A stretch of 64,000 nucleotides of DNA. Source: Glandiceps talaboti (taxonomy: Eukaryota; Hemichordata; Enteropneusta; Spengelidae). Positions within the stretch are counted from its first letter, which is position 1, and every line of letters begins with the position of its first letter. The position numbers were made by a program, and so were the translations under genes. The notes beneath the pieces are model-generated. The model did not search any database, had not been told where the DNA came from, and worked only from the letters and a program-made list of their open reading frames with translations. The stretch spans positions 32,446,832 to 32,510,831 of the forward strand of contig NC_135549.1 in NCBI RefSeq assembly GCF_964340395.1, written 5' to 3'. Positions 1 to 36,900 of this stretch are shown piece by piece.

Positions 1-207
1 CCTGGTGTCTTTTGTCATGTCCTACATACATGAAGAGATGTCATATGTGCATGGTGTCTTTTGACATGTCCTACATACATGAAGAGATGTCATATGTGCA
101 TGGTGTCTTTTGTCATGTCCTACATACATGAAGAGATGTCATATGTGCCTGGTGTCTTTTGTCATGTCCTACATACATGAAGAGATGTCATATGTGCATG
201 GTGTCTA
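1..207. repeat. 49-bp minisatellite, about 4.2 copies
   Basis: Head-to-tail repeat of a unit beginning ctggtgtcttttgtcatgtc, with only c/a and t/a differences between copies. It runs to the window edge, so the array may be longer. It lies upstream of the first visible exon of the adhesion GPCR and is probably intronic. Confidence 0.9.
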
Positions 208-494
208 ATGTCTGTCTTAACTTGGTGGTCGAATCTGACTAGCTGAGGTCAGCATTATGTCAAAAGAAAATGTTTCAGGTGAATAGTGTGTGTCAATTCT
301 GTCGTGCTATTAAACAATGCTAAAAAAAGCTGTAATGAGATATGACTTGGAAAACTGTCATTTAATGTTTGATTTTGAATATGTGTACCTCAGAATAATA
401 CTATAAGAAAACCATTCCACTGTAAACAGTCCATATAATGTACCATCAAATTCATTGTACCTAGAAAATGATAAATGTGTTTGTTTTTTTCCAG

Positions 495-24088
<23,594 letters not shown>

Positions 24089-24565
24089 TACAGGTTTCTT
24101 CCTGCCTAGCTATATGTAATCGTAGTTCATGCAACACTTGAAATTGTGATAACCATGATGTAACCTTCAAAAAGTTTGATTTTGGAAATGTTATGCATGC
24201 CAACAACATATGTATTATTTAATGTACTGTGAAAACTGTAATATTTTTAATCTTAGAATAGTAATTTCTAAACTTGTGCCACTTTACTGTTATTTTAAAG
24301 TGTCAATTAGCTACTTTAGCTCAATCCAACTTTGTGGATTATGAGAAAGAATCATGTAGACTCTAAACAGTATATGATTTAAAATTACAACCAAATGAAG
24401 GTACCGTACCTACTCAGGTTAGCGCCCTCACACAGGCAAGTGCCAGAGTGTTTGTTTAGACAATGTCTATTTTTAGAATAGTTGTGGTTGACCGCCCACC
24501 CCACCCTCCCAACCACGTATTTGTTCATTTGTTCATCAAGGAAGACTGGCAAGCCCACAATAAGG

Positions 24566-24571
24566 AATAAA
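24566..24571 (+). terminator. Candidate aGPCR polyadenylation signal AATAAA
   Basis: First canonical hexamer seen after the stop codon, 478 bp downstream. The interval 24089-24725 is otherwise plain 3' UTR/flank. Confidence 0.4.
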
Positions 24572-24728
24572 TTGTTTGCAATCTAGGTACCTTACCCAAA
24601 TCAGATTTATTGTACAGTGGTTGTGAATTATCCAAACAGTTAAAATAATGACTTTTATCAATTATTGTATAATGATATGAACTAACAGCCATGTGAGGCT
24701 GTATTTTATAGTCATACTGAGACCAGCT

Positions 24729-25574
24729 GTATGTAGGATATCTTGATAACTTAACATTTGTAGGATATCTTGATAACTTAACATTTGTAGGATATCTTGA
24801 TAACTTAACATTTGTAGGATATCTTGATATCTTGCCTTGATAACTTAACATTTGTAGGATATCTTGATAACTTAACGTTTGTAGAATATATTGATAACTT
24901 AACATTTGTAGGATATCTTGATAACTTAACATTTGTAGGATATCTTGATAACTTAACATTTATAGGATATCTTAATAACTTAACATTTGTAGGATATCTT
25001 GATAACTTAACGTTTGTAGGATATCTTGATAACTTAACATTTGTAGGATATCTTAATAACTTAACATTTGTAGGATATCTTGATAACTTAACATTTGTAG
25101 GATATCTTGATAACTTAACATTTATAGGATATCTTAATAACTTAACATTTGTAGGATATCTTGATAACTTAACGTTTGTAGGATATCTTAATAACTTAAC
25201 ATTTGTAGGATATCTTGATAACTTAACGTTTGTAGGATATCTTGATAACTTAACATTTATAGGATATCTTGATAACTTAACGTTTGTAGGATATCTTGAT
25301 AACTTAACGTTTGTAGGATATCTTGATAACTTAACATTTGTAGGATATCTTGATAACTTAACATTTATAGGATATCTTGATAACTTAACATTTGTAGGAT
25401 ATCTTAATAACTTAACATTTGTAGGATATCTTGATAACTTAACATTTATAGGATATCTTGATAACTTAACATTTATAGGATATCTTGATAACTTAACATT
25501 TGTAGGATATCTTAATAACTTAACATTTGTAGGATATCTTGATAACTTAACATTTGTAGGATATCTTGATAACG
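24729..25574. repeat. 27-bp minisatellite, about 31 copies
   Basis: Unit ggatatcttgataacttaac plus atttgta, 3' of the aGPCR. The open frame through it (YLDNLTFVG per unit) follows from 27 being a multiple of three and is not taken as coding. Confidence 0.95.
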
Positions 25575-25639
25575 GACGTGTCTTATGTAATTTGAATTGT
25601 ATAACATGGCATTTTTAGATCCACTGTAAGTGAAGGCTG

Positions 25640-26565
25640 CATGGAGCTTAAGGGTTAGGCTGATTCTCCGTCTCCTGTTGTCCGTCAACCTTGCATCAGC
25701 TTTTCTACCTTCATTTTGTCCTCTAAAATTACTGGGTGAATTGACCTCAAATTTGATGTCTAGGTGTCATTTGATAAGCAGATATAAGTTTGTTCAAGAC
25801 AAGTTGATTTAGTCATTGTTATGCAAATTAGGTCTAAAATTAGAATTTTTGGTAGAAATGCTTCAAAAATCTTCTCCGAAACTACTGGGAGTTGAGATGT
25901 TTTGTGTAGGTGTCATATGATAAGCAGATATAAGTTTGTTGCAGACAAGTTGATTGGGTCTTTGTTATGCAAATTAGAGGCAAACATGATTTTAAAATCT
26001 TAAACTGAAAAACCACTCAACCCATTGCCTTGATATTTGGTGGGGACATTACTTTTGGAGTTTAGTTGAGAAATTGTTGAGAAATGATCACATCACAGAT
26101 GTCCGTTTGGGTAAAAAAAAAATGTGAATTTTTAAACTAAAAAAAACAAAACTGAAATTTAATGGGGATGAATGCATCTAGCGATATGTAGATGAAGGTG
26201 TATTCACAACATGATGATTTCATAGGTGATATATGTGGAGGTCTAAAAATCTCAATTTTGGTCAAAAACTTAAATATTCAAAACCACCTGGTGAATGGGG
26301 CTGAAACTTGGTGAAAATGTTTCTGGAGGTGTTATTCTGAAGTTATTGTTCAAACCATTTTGACACAACTGGCCCTAGCAACTATGACCATGCCCTTAGC
26401 AACAGTGAAATGATTATGCATATGACAAAGATATGAACAGGGATGGGTAGGTAAGCGCATACATATTCAAAAAAAATGTATGCAAATATGCCTAGCAACA
26501 AGACCCAGAGCAAAAGCTAAATACAGATGTGCTACAGTGCCATTAGCACTATTTTTGCAAAATGC
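25640..26565 (+). mobile_element. Diverged family A copy
   Basis: Lacks the clean 5' end and TG tract but keeps the body text (gatatgcaaattagg-type phrases, ggggctgaaacttggtg), tagcaacaagaccc and the 3' end gtgctacagtgccattag. Confidence 0.65.
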
Positions 26566-26989
26566 TTACTATAATATAAAAGTACAATATTTTACAACCT
26601 TCTGTATGAAATGTATTCTATAGTGTGTGTGTCGTCATATGAAACCACTAACCACTTTATTACTTTAATTTGCTAAAACAAAACTGCATAGTGGAAGAGC
26701 TGAATAGCAGAACCATTTCTACACATGTTACAAAAACAAAAAAAAGAACAAAAAACCCATCAGAGCTATTCTGACCGACAGGTCGCTTGTTTTAAATTTA
26801 AATCAGTGATATTTTTATAATTTTCTGAACGTTCATGATCTTTTGATCTCTAACATCTATTTACTATTGAAATGTATTTGAGTATAAATTCTATTGACAT
26901 TATTGTTGTAGGTAAATTTAAAAGTGCCTTTAACTTATAAGAATGTATAGATGGACTTAATTGGTATGATACTAAGAATCCACATTTGA
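26566..26989. other. AT-rich intergenic DNA, nothing recognised
   Basis: No open frame of note, no repeat and no RNA gene that I can support. Confidence 0.5.
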
Positions 26990-27815
26990 TGTCAATATGT
27001 CACTTTGTGTTGTCAGCAGTTGATGTCAATATGTCACTTTGTGATGTCAACATTTAATGTCAATATGTCACTTTGTGATGTCAACATTTGATGTCAATAG
27101 AGAGTTTCGGCTACACGTTCAACGTGTACGCGCACGTGTGACGTAGGAGATTTTGTGCTACTACGTCGCAATTTTGACCTACTTCTCTGCGTACTGACAA
27201 GTTTCGCGGGCGTTTCGAACGTGGCGATGGCTGTTTACACGTAAGTAAACAACGTGAAATTTCTTTTAAATTTATTTGTAAAATCATAACTAATATAATG
27301 AAAAATTTTGATGCTTTTAGCAAGGTTGACCCCTCACAACATAATACACCTCAGTAATTTTGTTTTCCTTGATACAATATTTAAAATGCAGCCTTGAATC
27401 TGTGGCTGCCTTCACGTAACTGATTTTGCACAGAAATCACGATGTATGATGATGACTGTCGCTGCAATCTTCAAGATACTACAGGGTGATTCTATTGTGA
27501 ACATACGAGATTATTCAAGTAAAAATTTGTCTTGTCATAATGTCGAGCCATACGGTTATTGTCATTGCGCTATTTATGTCATATAACCAAAACATTAATG
27601 TAATATTTCGGTTAACCATGTAATCTATTATTGATATACGTAAACGGCTAGCCGAAGCAAAACTAGGTCACAGCTGGTACGCGAACGTGAACGTGAGTGA
27701 GTTGCGCGTTCGCGTACACGTTGAACGTGTAGCCGAAACTCTCTAATATGTCACTTTGTGATGTTGTCAGCAGTTGATGTCAATATGTCACTTTGTGATG
27801 TTGTCAACTGTTGAT
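26990..27815. repeat. Roughly 30-40-bp tandem repeat interrupted by a DNA element
   Basis: Units of tgatgtcaatatgtcacttt gtgatg occur at 26990-27098 and resume at 27745-27815. The intervening 646 bp is the TIR element listed separately. Confidence 0.85.
27099..27744. mobile_element. TIR element (MITE-like), 646 bp, perfect 34-bp inverted ends
   Basis: Left end begins AGAGAGTTTCGGCTACACGT and its 34 bases are repeated exactly, inverted, at the right end (...GTGTAGCCGAAACTCTCT). The flanks show a 3-bp duplication AAT, and the pre-insertion site is readable from neighbouring tandem copies (gtcaatatgtcac). Each end contains the palindrome ACACGTTCAACGTGT. No transposase. Confidence 0.85.
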
Positions 27816-27839
27816 GCTAAGGTATATCAAAATATAATT

Positions 27840-28480
27840 TTATATGACATTTGATAAACAATCATTTTGGATTAGATATATAGATATGATAAAAATAAAT
27901 AAACTTCCACATACCCATAAAAGATTTTGGTATTTTCTTTGGTATTGCAGTAGACCACATATGCACATCACGTTATTTAGTGACCTTTGCAATAATGGCC
28001 ATATGGTGGCCATATTTATTGTAAAAATTTGTATCATGCCCACTATCGCTGGAAGCCGCAAAAGTCATAGACACCTTTTTGAGTGACTATATCCATTTTA
28101 TCCATTAAGAGTTTTTGTATGGGACCTTGACTTATATGTTCAAGGCCAAATAACCTAAAATTTCCCAAGTGTATACATATATGTTGTGCACCTGGCATGC
28201 AGGAGGCGATCGCAATCTGAACCAAACCTAAGCTAGCACAAAAGTGAGATACTATAGGCTGCATATGCACATCACTTTGATTTTCAACCTTTGTTGGTGT
28301 TCATGATATGCATGGACCAATTTCAGACAAACCTGGCACTGTTGGTTACTGTAGTCCAAATATGTATATTGCTTTATTTCCAGACCTTCACAATAAACAC
28401 CACATGCATGACGGCCATATTTGTCGTAAAAATTCAGAATGTGAATGAATAAGTTGAAATGTTGGTAGTATGGCTTCAAT
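27840..28480. repeat. Interspersed repeat of unknown class (family B)
   Basis: Phrases such as catatgcacatcac, tggccatatt and ttgtaaaaatt recur here in two forms and again around 56.7-58.2 and 63.4-63.6 kb. No coding region recognised. Confidence 0.5.
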
Positions 28481-29335
28481 TAAGACTTGTTAGTATATGA
28501 CAAAGTCATGTTTCTTGTCACATATATGAATTATAATGCTGTAATTGTATTATTTATATGATAATAAATTAATGTTTACACTACTTATTCACAGATGGTG
28601 TATTGATTTTATGTTATTGGGTAATACATATTGTCTAGTCACAAATAAAAAATCTGATATAAATATACATACTTGATACAAAATATAACTGAATACTGAC
28701 CTTTGCAAGGATAAACAAAAAAGGTTTTAAAACTTATTTCCACTGCAATCCTCTCACATAAAAAGCATGCAAGTACAAGAATAATTGGATACAGTATATA
28801 ACAGACAAAATATATTAAAAAGAGAAAAGTTGACAGAATTACACACAGATAAAACTTGATTTAAAACAAATACAGACTAAACCGACGAACTCACTTCCTT
28901 GACGGTAATTCAGTTTGTTTAACACACATAACCTTGTCCTTAAAGGGGAACAAAGGAGTTACTTGTTTTATCTTGGCTATATTTCTGTATGCTTCAGAGG
29001 ACCCACAAATGTTAATACAATACATTAATACATTCTACAATATGATATCTCTCTAAAATAGAGTTATAATATATGGCACATCTGGCTGGGAGCACACCTA
29101 CTATACAATTTGGCAAGGTATCTCGAAAATAGTCTCAGTTACCCTGCCGCTTGCCACTGGGGGCTCTGCTTATGAGATCACCCACCCCCAAACGAGAGTC
29201 TCGGGAAACAAACCAACTATCCCATGCTAGACTGGAGCAGTGCATCATGGGGAATACTTCACATTCAACATCACAGGCTGAACAATTTGGATACCTTTGC
29301 TACAGATTATCACTTCTCAAGTGACTGATATGTAA
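28481..29335. other. AT-rich intergenic DNA, nothing recognised
   Basis: Holds no supported gene. A GC-richer patch at 29085-29235 (tgagatcacccacccccaaa, gagagtctcggg) is not identifiable by eye. Confidence 0.5.
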
Positions 29336-29385
29336 TTAGCACAACTGAACTAGGTTCGGTAGTGCTATAGCCTAATGAAATGTGT

Positions 29386-29445
<60 letters not shown>

Positions 29446-30022
29446 ATGACTAAAAGTCAAAAACCACCAAACTGATTGGCTTGGTGGGGAAATGTAATTT
29501 TTAGTCAGAAAACTTAAACTCCAAAACCACTTGGCAGATTGGCCTGAAATTTGGTGGGAACGTTCTTGGAAATTAAGATTTGTTCATGACATGATGATTC
29601 CATAAGTGATATGCAAATTAGGGCTAAAAAATGTGTCTTTTTTGTCAAAAGTCTATAATTCCAAAACTACTGAGCAGATTGACTGAAATTTGGTGGGAGC
29701 GTTCTTAGGGGTGTTTAGTTTAAGAATTGTTCATGACATGATGATCCCATCAGTGATATGCAAATTAGTGCTAATATGTGGTAAGGATCGATGTTTTTGG
29801 AGGTGTTATCAGTTTTTGTTAAAAAGGTTTTGACACAACTGACCATAGCAACCATGGTCACGCCCTTAGCAACAGTGAAGTGATAAATGCATATTACTAA
29901 CAACAGACAGGTTGGTAAGTGAATAAAGAATCAAACAATGTATGCAAATATACCTAGCAACAAGACCATGCCCATAGCAACAGCCAAATACAGTTGTGCT
30001 ATGACGCCATTATTGGCACTAT
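29336..30022 (+). mobile_element. Interspersed repeat family A, short copy
   Basis: Begins ttagcacaactgaactaggt, has a TG tract, the body and a single tagcaacaagaccatgccca unit. Ends cagttgtgctatgacgccat. Internal tandem units are reduced compared with the 10- and 14-kb copies. Confidence 0.75.
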
Positions 30023-30170
30023 TTTAATATTGTTAATTTCAAAAATGCAAAATAAAAATGTGTGTAGTTTGAAATTGCCATGGAATGGAAGATATTATTT
30101 ATGATCTACAGAAAGATCTACAGAGGACTGCCAATGTCAACCGTTGAGGGCTTGTGGAAATTGATCCATG

Positions 30171-32596
30171 TTAATTTCGTCCACTGTCAGTCCAAATTGT
30201 AGTCACGTACTAGTAGTTATCAATTTCGGCCACTGTCAGTCCAAATTGTAGTCACGTGCTAGTAGTTATCAATTTCGTCCACTGTCAGTCCAAATTGTAA
30301 TCACGTAGTAGTAGTTATCAATTTCGTCCACTGTCAGTCCAAATTGTAATCACGTAGTAGTAGTTATCAATTTCGGCCACTGTCAGTCCAAATTGTAATC
30401 ACGTACTAGTAGTTATCAATTTCGTCCACTGTCAGTCCAAATTGTAGTCACGTACTAGTAGTTATCAAGTTCGGCCACTGTCAGTCCAAATTGTAATCAC
30501 GTACTAGTAGTTATCAATTTCGGCCACTGTCAGTCCAAATTGTAATCACGTACTAGTAGTTATCAATTTCGTCCACTGTCAGTCCAATTTGTAATCACAT
30601 GCTAGTAGTTATCAATTTCAGCCACTGTCAGTCCAAATTGTAATCACGTACTAGTAGTTATCAACTTCGGCCACTGTCAGTCCAAATTGTAATCACGTGC
30701 TAGTAGTTATCAATTTCGGCCACTGTCAGTCCAAATTGTAATCACGTGCTAGTAGTTATCAATTTCGGCCACTGTCAGTCCAAATTGTAATCACGTACTA
30801 GTAGTTCTCAATTTCGACCACTGTCAGTCCAAATTGTAGTCACGTACTATAGTAGTTATCAACTTCGGCCACTGTCAGTCCAAATTGTAATCATGTACTA
30901 GTAGTTATCAACTTCGGCCACTGTCAGTCCAAATTGTAATCACGTGCTAGTAGTTATCAACTTCGGCCACTGTCAGTCCAAATTGTAATCACGTGCTAGT
31001 AGTTATCAATTTCAGCCACTGTCAGTCCAAATTGTAATCACGTACTAGTAGTTATCAATTTCGGTCACTGTCAGTCCAAATTGTAATCACGTAGTAGTAG
31101 TTATCAATTTCGGCCACTGTCAGTCCAAATTGTAATCACGTACTAGTAGTTATCAATTTCGACCACTGTCAGTCCAAATTGTAGTCACATACTAGTAGTT
31201 ATCAACTTCGGCCACTGTCAGTCCAAATTGTAATCACGTACTAGTAGTTATCAATTTCGGCCACTGTCAGTCCAAATTGTAATCACGTACTAGTAGTTAT
31301 CAATTTCGGCCACTGTCAGTCCAAATTGTAATCACGTACTAGTAGTTATTAAGTTCGGCCACTGTCAGTCCAAATTGTAATCACGTAGTAGTAGTTATCA
31401 ATTTCGGCCACTGTCAGTCCAAATTGTAATCACGTGCTAGTAGTTATCAATTTCGTCCACTGTCAGTCCAAATTGTAGTCACGTACTAGTAGTTATCAAT
31501 TTCGTCCACTGTCAGTCCAAATTGTAATCACGTGCTAGTAGTTATCAATTTCGTCCACTGTCAGTCCAAATTGTAATCACGTCCTAGTAGTTATTAAGTT
31601 CGGCCACTGTCAGTCCAAATTGTAATCACGTGCTAGTAGTTATCAACTTCGGCCACTGTCAGTCCAAATTGTAATCACGTGCTAGTAGTTATCAATTTCG
31701 GCCACTGTCAGTCCAAATTGTAATCACGTACTAGTAGTTATCAATTTCGACCACTGTCAGTCCAAATTGTAGTCACGTACTAGTAGTTATCAACTTCGGC
31801 CACTGTCAGTCCAAATTGTAATCACGTGCTAGTAGTTATCAACTTCGGCCACTGTCAGTCCAAATTGTAATCACGTACTAGTAGTTATCAATTTCGGCCA
31901 CTGTCAGTCCAAATTGTAATCACGTACTAGTAGTTATTATGTTCGGCCACTGTCAGTCCAAATTGTAATCACGTAGTAGTAGTTATCAATTTCGGCCACT
32001 GTCAGTCCAAATTGTAATCACGTAGTAGTAGTTATCAATTTCGGCCACTGTCAGTCCAAATTGTAATCACGTAGTAGTAGTTATCAATTTCGGCCACTGT
32101 CAGTCCAAATTGTAATCACGTACTAGTAGTTATCAATTTCGGCCACTGTCAGTCCAAATTGTAATCACGTACTAGTAGTTATCAATTTCGTCCACTGTCA
32201 GTCCAAATTGTAGTCACGTACTAGTAGTTATCAATTTCGTCCACTGTCAGTCCAAATTGTAATCACGTGCTAGTAGTTATCAATTTCGTCCACTGTCAGT
32301 CCAAATTGTAATCACGTCCTAGTAGTTATTAAGTTCGGCCACTGTCAGTCCAAATTGTAATCACGTGCTAGTAGTTATCAACTTCGGCCACTGTCAGTCC
32401 AAATTGTAATCACGTGCTAGTAGTTATCAATTTCGGCCACTGTCAGTCCAAATTGTAATCACGTGCTAGTAGTTATTAATTTCGGCCACTGTCAGTCCAA
32501 ATTGTAATCACGTAGTAGTAGTTATCAATTTCGGCCACTGTCAGTCCAAATTGTAATCACGTAGTAGTAGTTATCAATTTCGGCCATTGTCAGTCT
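30171..32596. repeat. 49-bp minisatellite, about 49 copies
   Basis: Unit atcaatttcggccactgtca plus gtccaaattgtaatcacgta and ctagtagtt. The g/a/c/t variant after cacgt makes about fourteen units carry the palindrome CACGTG. Distinctive variants (gtcctagtagttattaag) recur about 735 bp apart, i.e. 15 units, showing block duplication. Intergenic, 1.3 kb upstream of the Shisa gene. Confidence 0.95.
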
Positions 32597-32626
32597 TTGT
32601 TCAAACTAGTATAATCAAATACACAA

Positions 32627-32720
32627 AACAAAACAAAACAAAACAAAACAAAACAAAACAAAACAAAACAAAACAAAACAAAACAAAACAAAACAAAACA
32701 AAACAAAACAAAACAAAACA
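32627..32720. repeat. (CAAAA)n microsatellite
   Basis: About 19 pentanucleotide units. Confidence 0.95.
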
Positions 32721-32849
32721 ATAAAGGGAGGTATATGATATGTTTAATATGATATGTTTGATTTTATTCTCTGAAAGATTTTGAGTCTGGTCTTTATCGA
32801 TATTATTTACAGTTTTCGGCCAATTAATTCCAAATCAGTTTTGTCATAT

Positions 32850-33360
32850 TTTTTTCAGATTCCTCACTAATGGAATTGAGATTGTTAAAGACACATTTAG
32901 TCCATCGTGATTCGTCTAAATTTCAGTCTTTTAAAGTACTTCAATCTCAACAAATTCAATCTACTTGACATTGTGTTCCAGCCAAGGTCACTGCTTCATT
33001 GGCAGTATATTTACATCCAATAAATATGAATTTTCCCACTGTTCGTTGATTTTTTTTTCAAAACAGTCCACATCAGTTTGACTTAATATGAGTAATTCAT
33101 CTGCATATTCAAGTACAGGACGAACTATGAGGTTCCATAAAGACAGACCATGCATAATCAACCATATTGATGTTACTTTGGCTACCTAGAATATATTTCA
33201 TGATGGGGAATAAAATGTCAAATTTCTTCGACACTTTCATAAAATGAGTATGATCCGAAAGATTGCGAGTGATCCAGTATAGTAGTACCCTAGATACTTG
33301 TATTCATTTGTCTCTTTTATATTCAAATTACCAATTACCAGTTCTTTTGTCAGTCTACTT
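32850..33360 (-). mobile_element. Degenerate LINE reverse-transcriptase 3' fragment
   Basis: The minus strand shows LVIGNLNIKETNEYKYLGYY, then WNLIVRPVLEYADELL and FIGCKYTANEAVTLAG. These follow the order of the post-catalytic part of a LINE ORF2 (the KYLG block, then the W....RPVLEYA block). Frame interruptions mark an old dead copy. Confidence 0.65.
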
Positions 33361-33369
33361 TCTTATTGA

Positions 33370-33462
33370 TTACCAGAACATTTGATTTAACCAAAATATA
33401 CTGCCATTTGGTTGTTGCTAAGGGCGTGGTCATGGTTGCTAGGGCCAACTGTGTCAAAAGCA
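33370..33462 (-). repeat. Short family A fragment, inverted
   Basis: Contains gccatttggttgttgctaag and gtggtcatggttgctagggc, the reverse complement of the family's internal unit. Confidence 0.7.
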
Positions 33463-33599
33463 GTAACTGTTCGCTCGATTCGTCGAAATTTCGGAAGAAG
33501 AGCTGGCCAACATCATCTTTGAGAAAGACTCTTATAAAAACCATCATCAAGACAGCGGTTGGTATTTTGGAGAACTATTGCGCCGTTATTTATTGAAAA

Positions 33600-33903
33600 T
33601 TTATTGAAGCTTATATGGAGAAGTTTGTCATAAATATTTTAGTGTGCTGTGGTGTACGATTCTTGTTCGGTGTGTTATAAAACACATGTTGACTGACATT
33701 ATTCGGGCGATACCCGGCCACCCTCGGGGAAACAAGATTGTTATGGTGTGACTGGCTAGTCCCTCGGGAACAAATGTACGCTATCGCCTCTCATGTATAA
33801 GCAATGCTGAACGGCGGCGGCGCTTGCCATCCCTGGGACTGGTTAGGGTTGTGGTTTTTTGTCATTCTAAATTATTTTTCCCGTGTTAAGGAGTCTTGAC
33901 AAG
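33600..33903 (+). promoter_or_regulatory. Shisa 5' flank and 5' UTR
   Basis: Relatively GC- and CpG-rich for this window (cattattcgggcgatacccg, aacggcggcggcgcttgcc), ending at the Kozak-compatible aagatgg. No clear TATA box next to a start; transcription start not determinable by eye. Confidence 0.4.
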
Positions 33904-33955
33904 ATGGCGACTAAGTTTGGGTGTGTGTTACTTTCACTGTTATTCGTAACATTGG
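33904..33955 (+). CDS. Shisa exon 1: signal peptide
   Basis: ATG to acattgg|gtgagt. 17 full codons plus one base, phase 1. Confidence 0.8.
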
Positions 33956-36900
33956 GTGAGTAGTTTTGTACTTTTGTTAATTCTCAGACTTAAGGTGCGT
34001 AGTTAAATAATTAGGTATTATTGTAATGTGATGAACAAACAAATTAAACCAAATCAAATATCGATAAACTAGTCTAAGAATGTATCTCTAATCTACGTCA
34101 CGTCACGTACATGACGTAACAGGCAAGCAGCAAGAGTCAAATCACGTTATCCGGTATCAACATAATCTGATAATTGTCTAAAAACAGAACGTAAAATAAC
34201 TAATAATCGCATAGTCCTGTTTGCAGATCGAGTGCTGTACTCTGTCTGCTAATCCTGATTGCATGCACATGTACGGAGTCGTCCCTTCCTTCTCCGTCCT
34301 GTAAAGAGACAACCGTGACCTTGGCTTACCAGATATGCTGGTGACTAAAGAACATTAATGAACCCTGTGGTCAAATATTAGCAATAAATCGACTATTTAG
34401 TAATTTTACCTCGCGTTCCTACAAAAGTCCCACTTCGGAGGACCCGAAATCACAAGTTCAACCGTAATTTCTGGCCTCATACACAGCAAGGCACACCTAG
34501 ACCAAAACAAAGATTTTCTCCTTAATTATCAGGAGAATTCTCCTGATTGGGGTTCAAAATGGTCACCTTATCCATGATTCCGAGAGTACTGTCCCTGATT
34601 AGGAGATTTTCTCCACTGTGGGAGATGTTTCCCGATCAGATGACTCCTATGAGATATCCCTAGTTATATAGTAGACACTATTTTCAACTACTGATGATGA
34701 TCAACATAATTTAATATGTTCCAAATCTCTGATGAAATATGTTATTAGTATATTACTACACAAAGAGATCTCTTGAATGGTGACATTTTTATGATTTCTT
34801 ATTCATTGTTTTCCAAGAATTTTTAGAAAGACAATTACTAATATCAAATAGCTGTAAATGAAATGTAATGTTTTGCTGATTACTGTAGGCATATGACTTG
34901 AAAATACTAATAGGTTTTCTTACTTCTAAAGTGTACAATCGGGCTTTGACTTTCCACTTTCTTGATAACAGTAATGAAAATTAGACATTGACACTCACAC
35001 CACTCATTCTCAATAGTAGTCACAGGGACAATGCTTTTATAATAATTATGACAGTTGACCTTTTTATTTAACTTTGTCAAATGAAAATTAAATATTCACA
35101 ACATGTGAAAAGGTGAAAACATCAATTGAACTTCACATTCACAAACGTGAGGTATGTAAAGGTCCCGAAATTGACAAAGTGCGCATAAGAGTGCTCAAAG
35201 CTCACTTTGTCGAAAATGGCAAAGTGAGCGTCAAACGGCACATAGAAGTACTCAATCCCAGACTGTCATCGCCAAGGTTCGATCAGAAATATTAAAACAT
35301 CACCATAGACAAACACTACAAAAAGTAACACATCATTGCTGTTGAGACATTTTCCTTAGGGTCTTTTTCAATTGGTTTTAAAGTCAGAAATAACTTTGTG
35401 GATTATGAAGTCCTCAAATTTATTACCCTACATCAATGACTTAGTACTCAGACGACAGTATTGGCACATGGTATTCGGACACGAACTTCAACACTGATTT
35501 ATGTAATTGTTGCATAAATTATGAGTTTCACCACTCCGCTTGATCTGAATATTGGGCAAAAACATTGGTATTGTGGTACATGTACTCTAACAACTGTTAC
35601 ACTAAAGTTGATTGTTTTTGCAAAGGAATTATCATGAACACTGTCCTACTACCAAATAGACCTGGAATTCACTAATAGTCCATGGAACCACTTGACAGTA
35701 CAGTCTACATCTTGGGTGTGCAAACGTGAACACTGTCCGATATCTGAGACACTTCTTTTCTCCAGATACTTACCATATACACCCAGATTTCATGGAAAAT
35801 ATCTCCTAGTTTGAATTGAGCTCTGGGAGAAAACTATAAATGAGATATTTGTAGATTTAAATTTGAGCGAAATGATATTTAAGTGATTTTGTAATTGTAT
35901 AGTTTTGCTTTAGCAAAAACATTGACAACTACGACAGTGTTGGTACATACTGTAACTATGACATTGTTGGTACATACGATAACTACGACAGTGTTGGTAC
36001 ATATGGTAACTACGACAGTGTTGGTACATACGGTAACTACGACAGTGTTGGTACATACGGTAACTGTGTGTTTGCTGATAGTAGTGCTCTCAAAACCGAT
36101 ACCACAAAATTAGTCGTGGATCAAAACTTTAATATCTCCTGATCTTTCTTACGAAAGTTTGAGCATGACAATATGAATCCTTTATGATCGTTCTGGAGAA
36201 AACAGTGAGGATCTTGAGACAAATCGATATCTGCCCAAAAACAGACTGTGACAGTGAGTATAGCTCCTTACTTGTCTGGTGTAGTGTGGTAGTAGTCTTT
36301 CTCGTCTCAGTTTGACACTCATTTTGCCATTTTCGACAAAGTTAGCATTGAGCACTTCTACACACACTTTGTCAAATTTGGGACCCTTACATACCTGAAC
36401 ATATGAGAAGGTAAAACATCAACAACTGAATCTCAAATTCAAAAACATGGGAAAAGGTGAAACATCAACAACTGACTCTCTTTAGATGTTCAGGCGTTAC
36501 ATTATCTTCAATCACTCATGGCTTCTTGAAATTTTATACCCAAATGATAATAACAATACAATTCAGCACCTCCCCCAGGAGTGTTGTGACCACCTCTGTG
36601 ATGCTGAAATCGTTGATTGGCACGAGGATTAATTGTTTGATGTACATGTACCTAAAAAATAGGAAAATGGTATGCTAATGACACAGTATAAGACATTTTC
36701 AATTTTTTTTCATGTTTCTGAAATGAGTATCATGTGAAGCTAATCTGTATGTTGATGAATTAAAATTGTCAATCTCAGAGTATGGAACAAACCACTCAGA
36801 AAAGTGGGTTAATTGTTGTAACATCTTGATAAGATAACAGTAGCACAATAAATACAGAAATCAAATCAGTTTTATTATGAAGTGAGTGATCAACTGCACA

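Noticed and set aside
24824-25618. 264-codon frame of YLDNLTFVG repeats that resembles a leucine-rich repeat protein
   Set aside because: 27-bp period open by chance. Units are too uniform at DNA level, and the protein lacks caps or a signal peptide.
29085-29235. Possible structured RNA gene in a GC-richer patch
   Set aside because: I could not fold it into a known snRNA, snoRNA or tRNA shape, and no boxes are recognisable.
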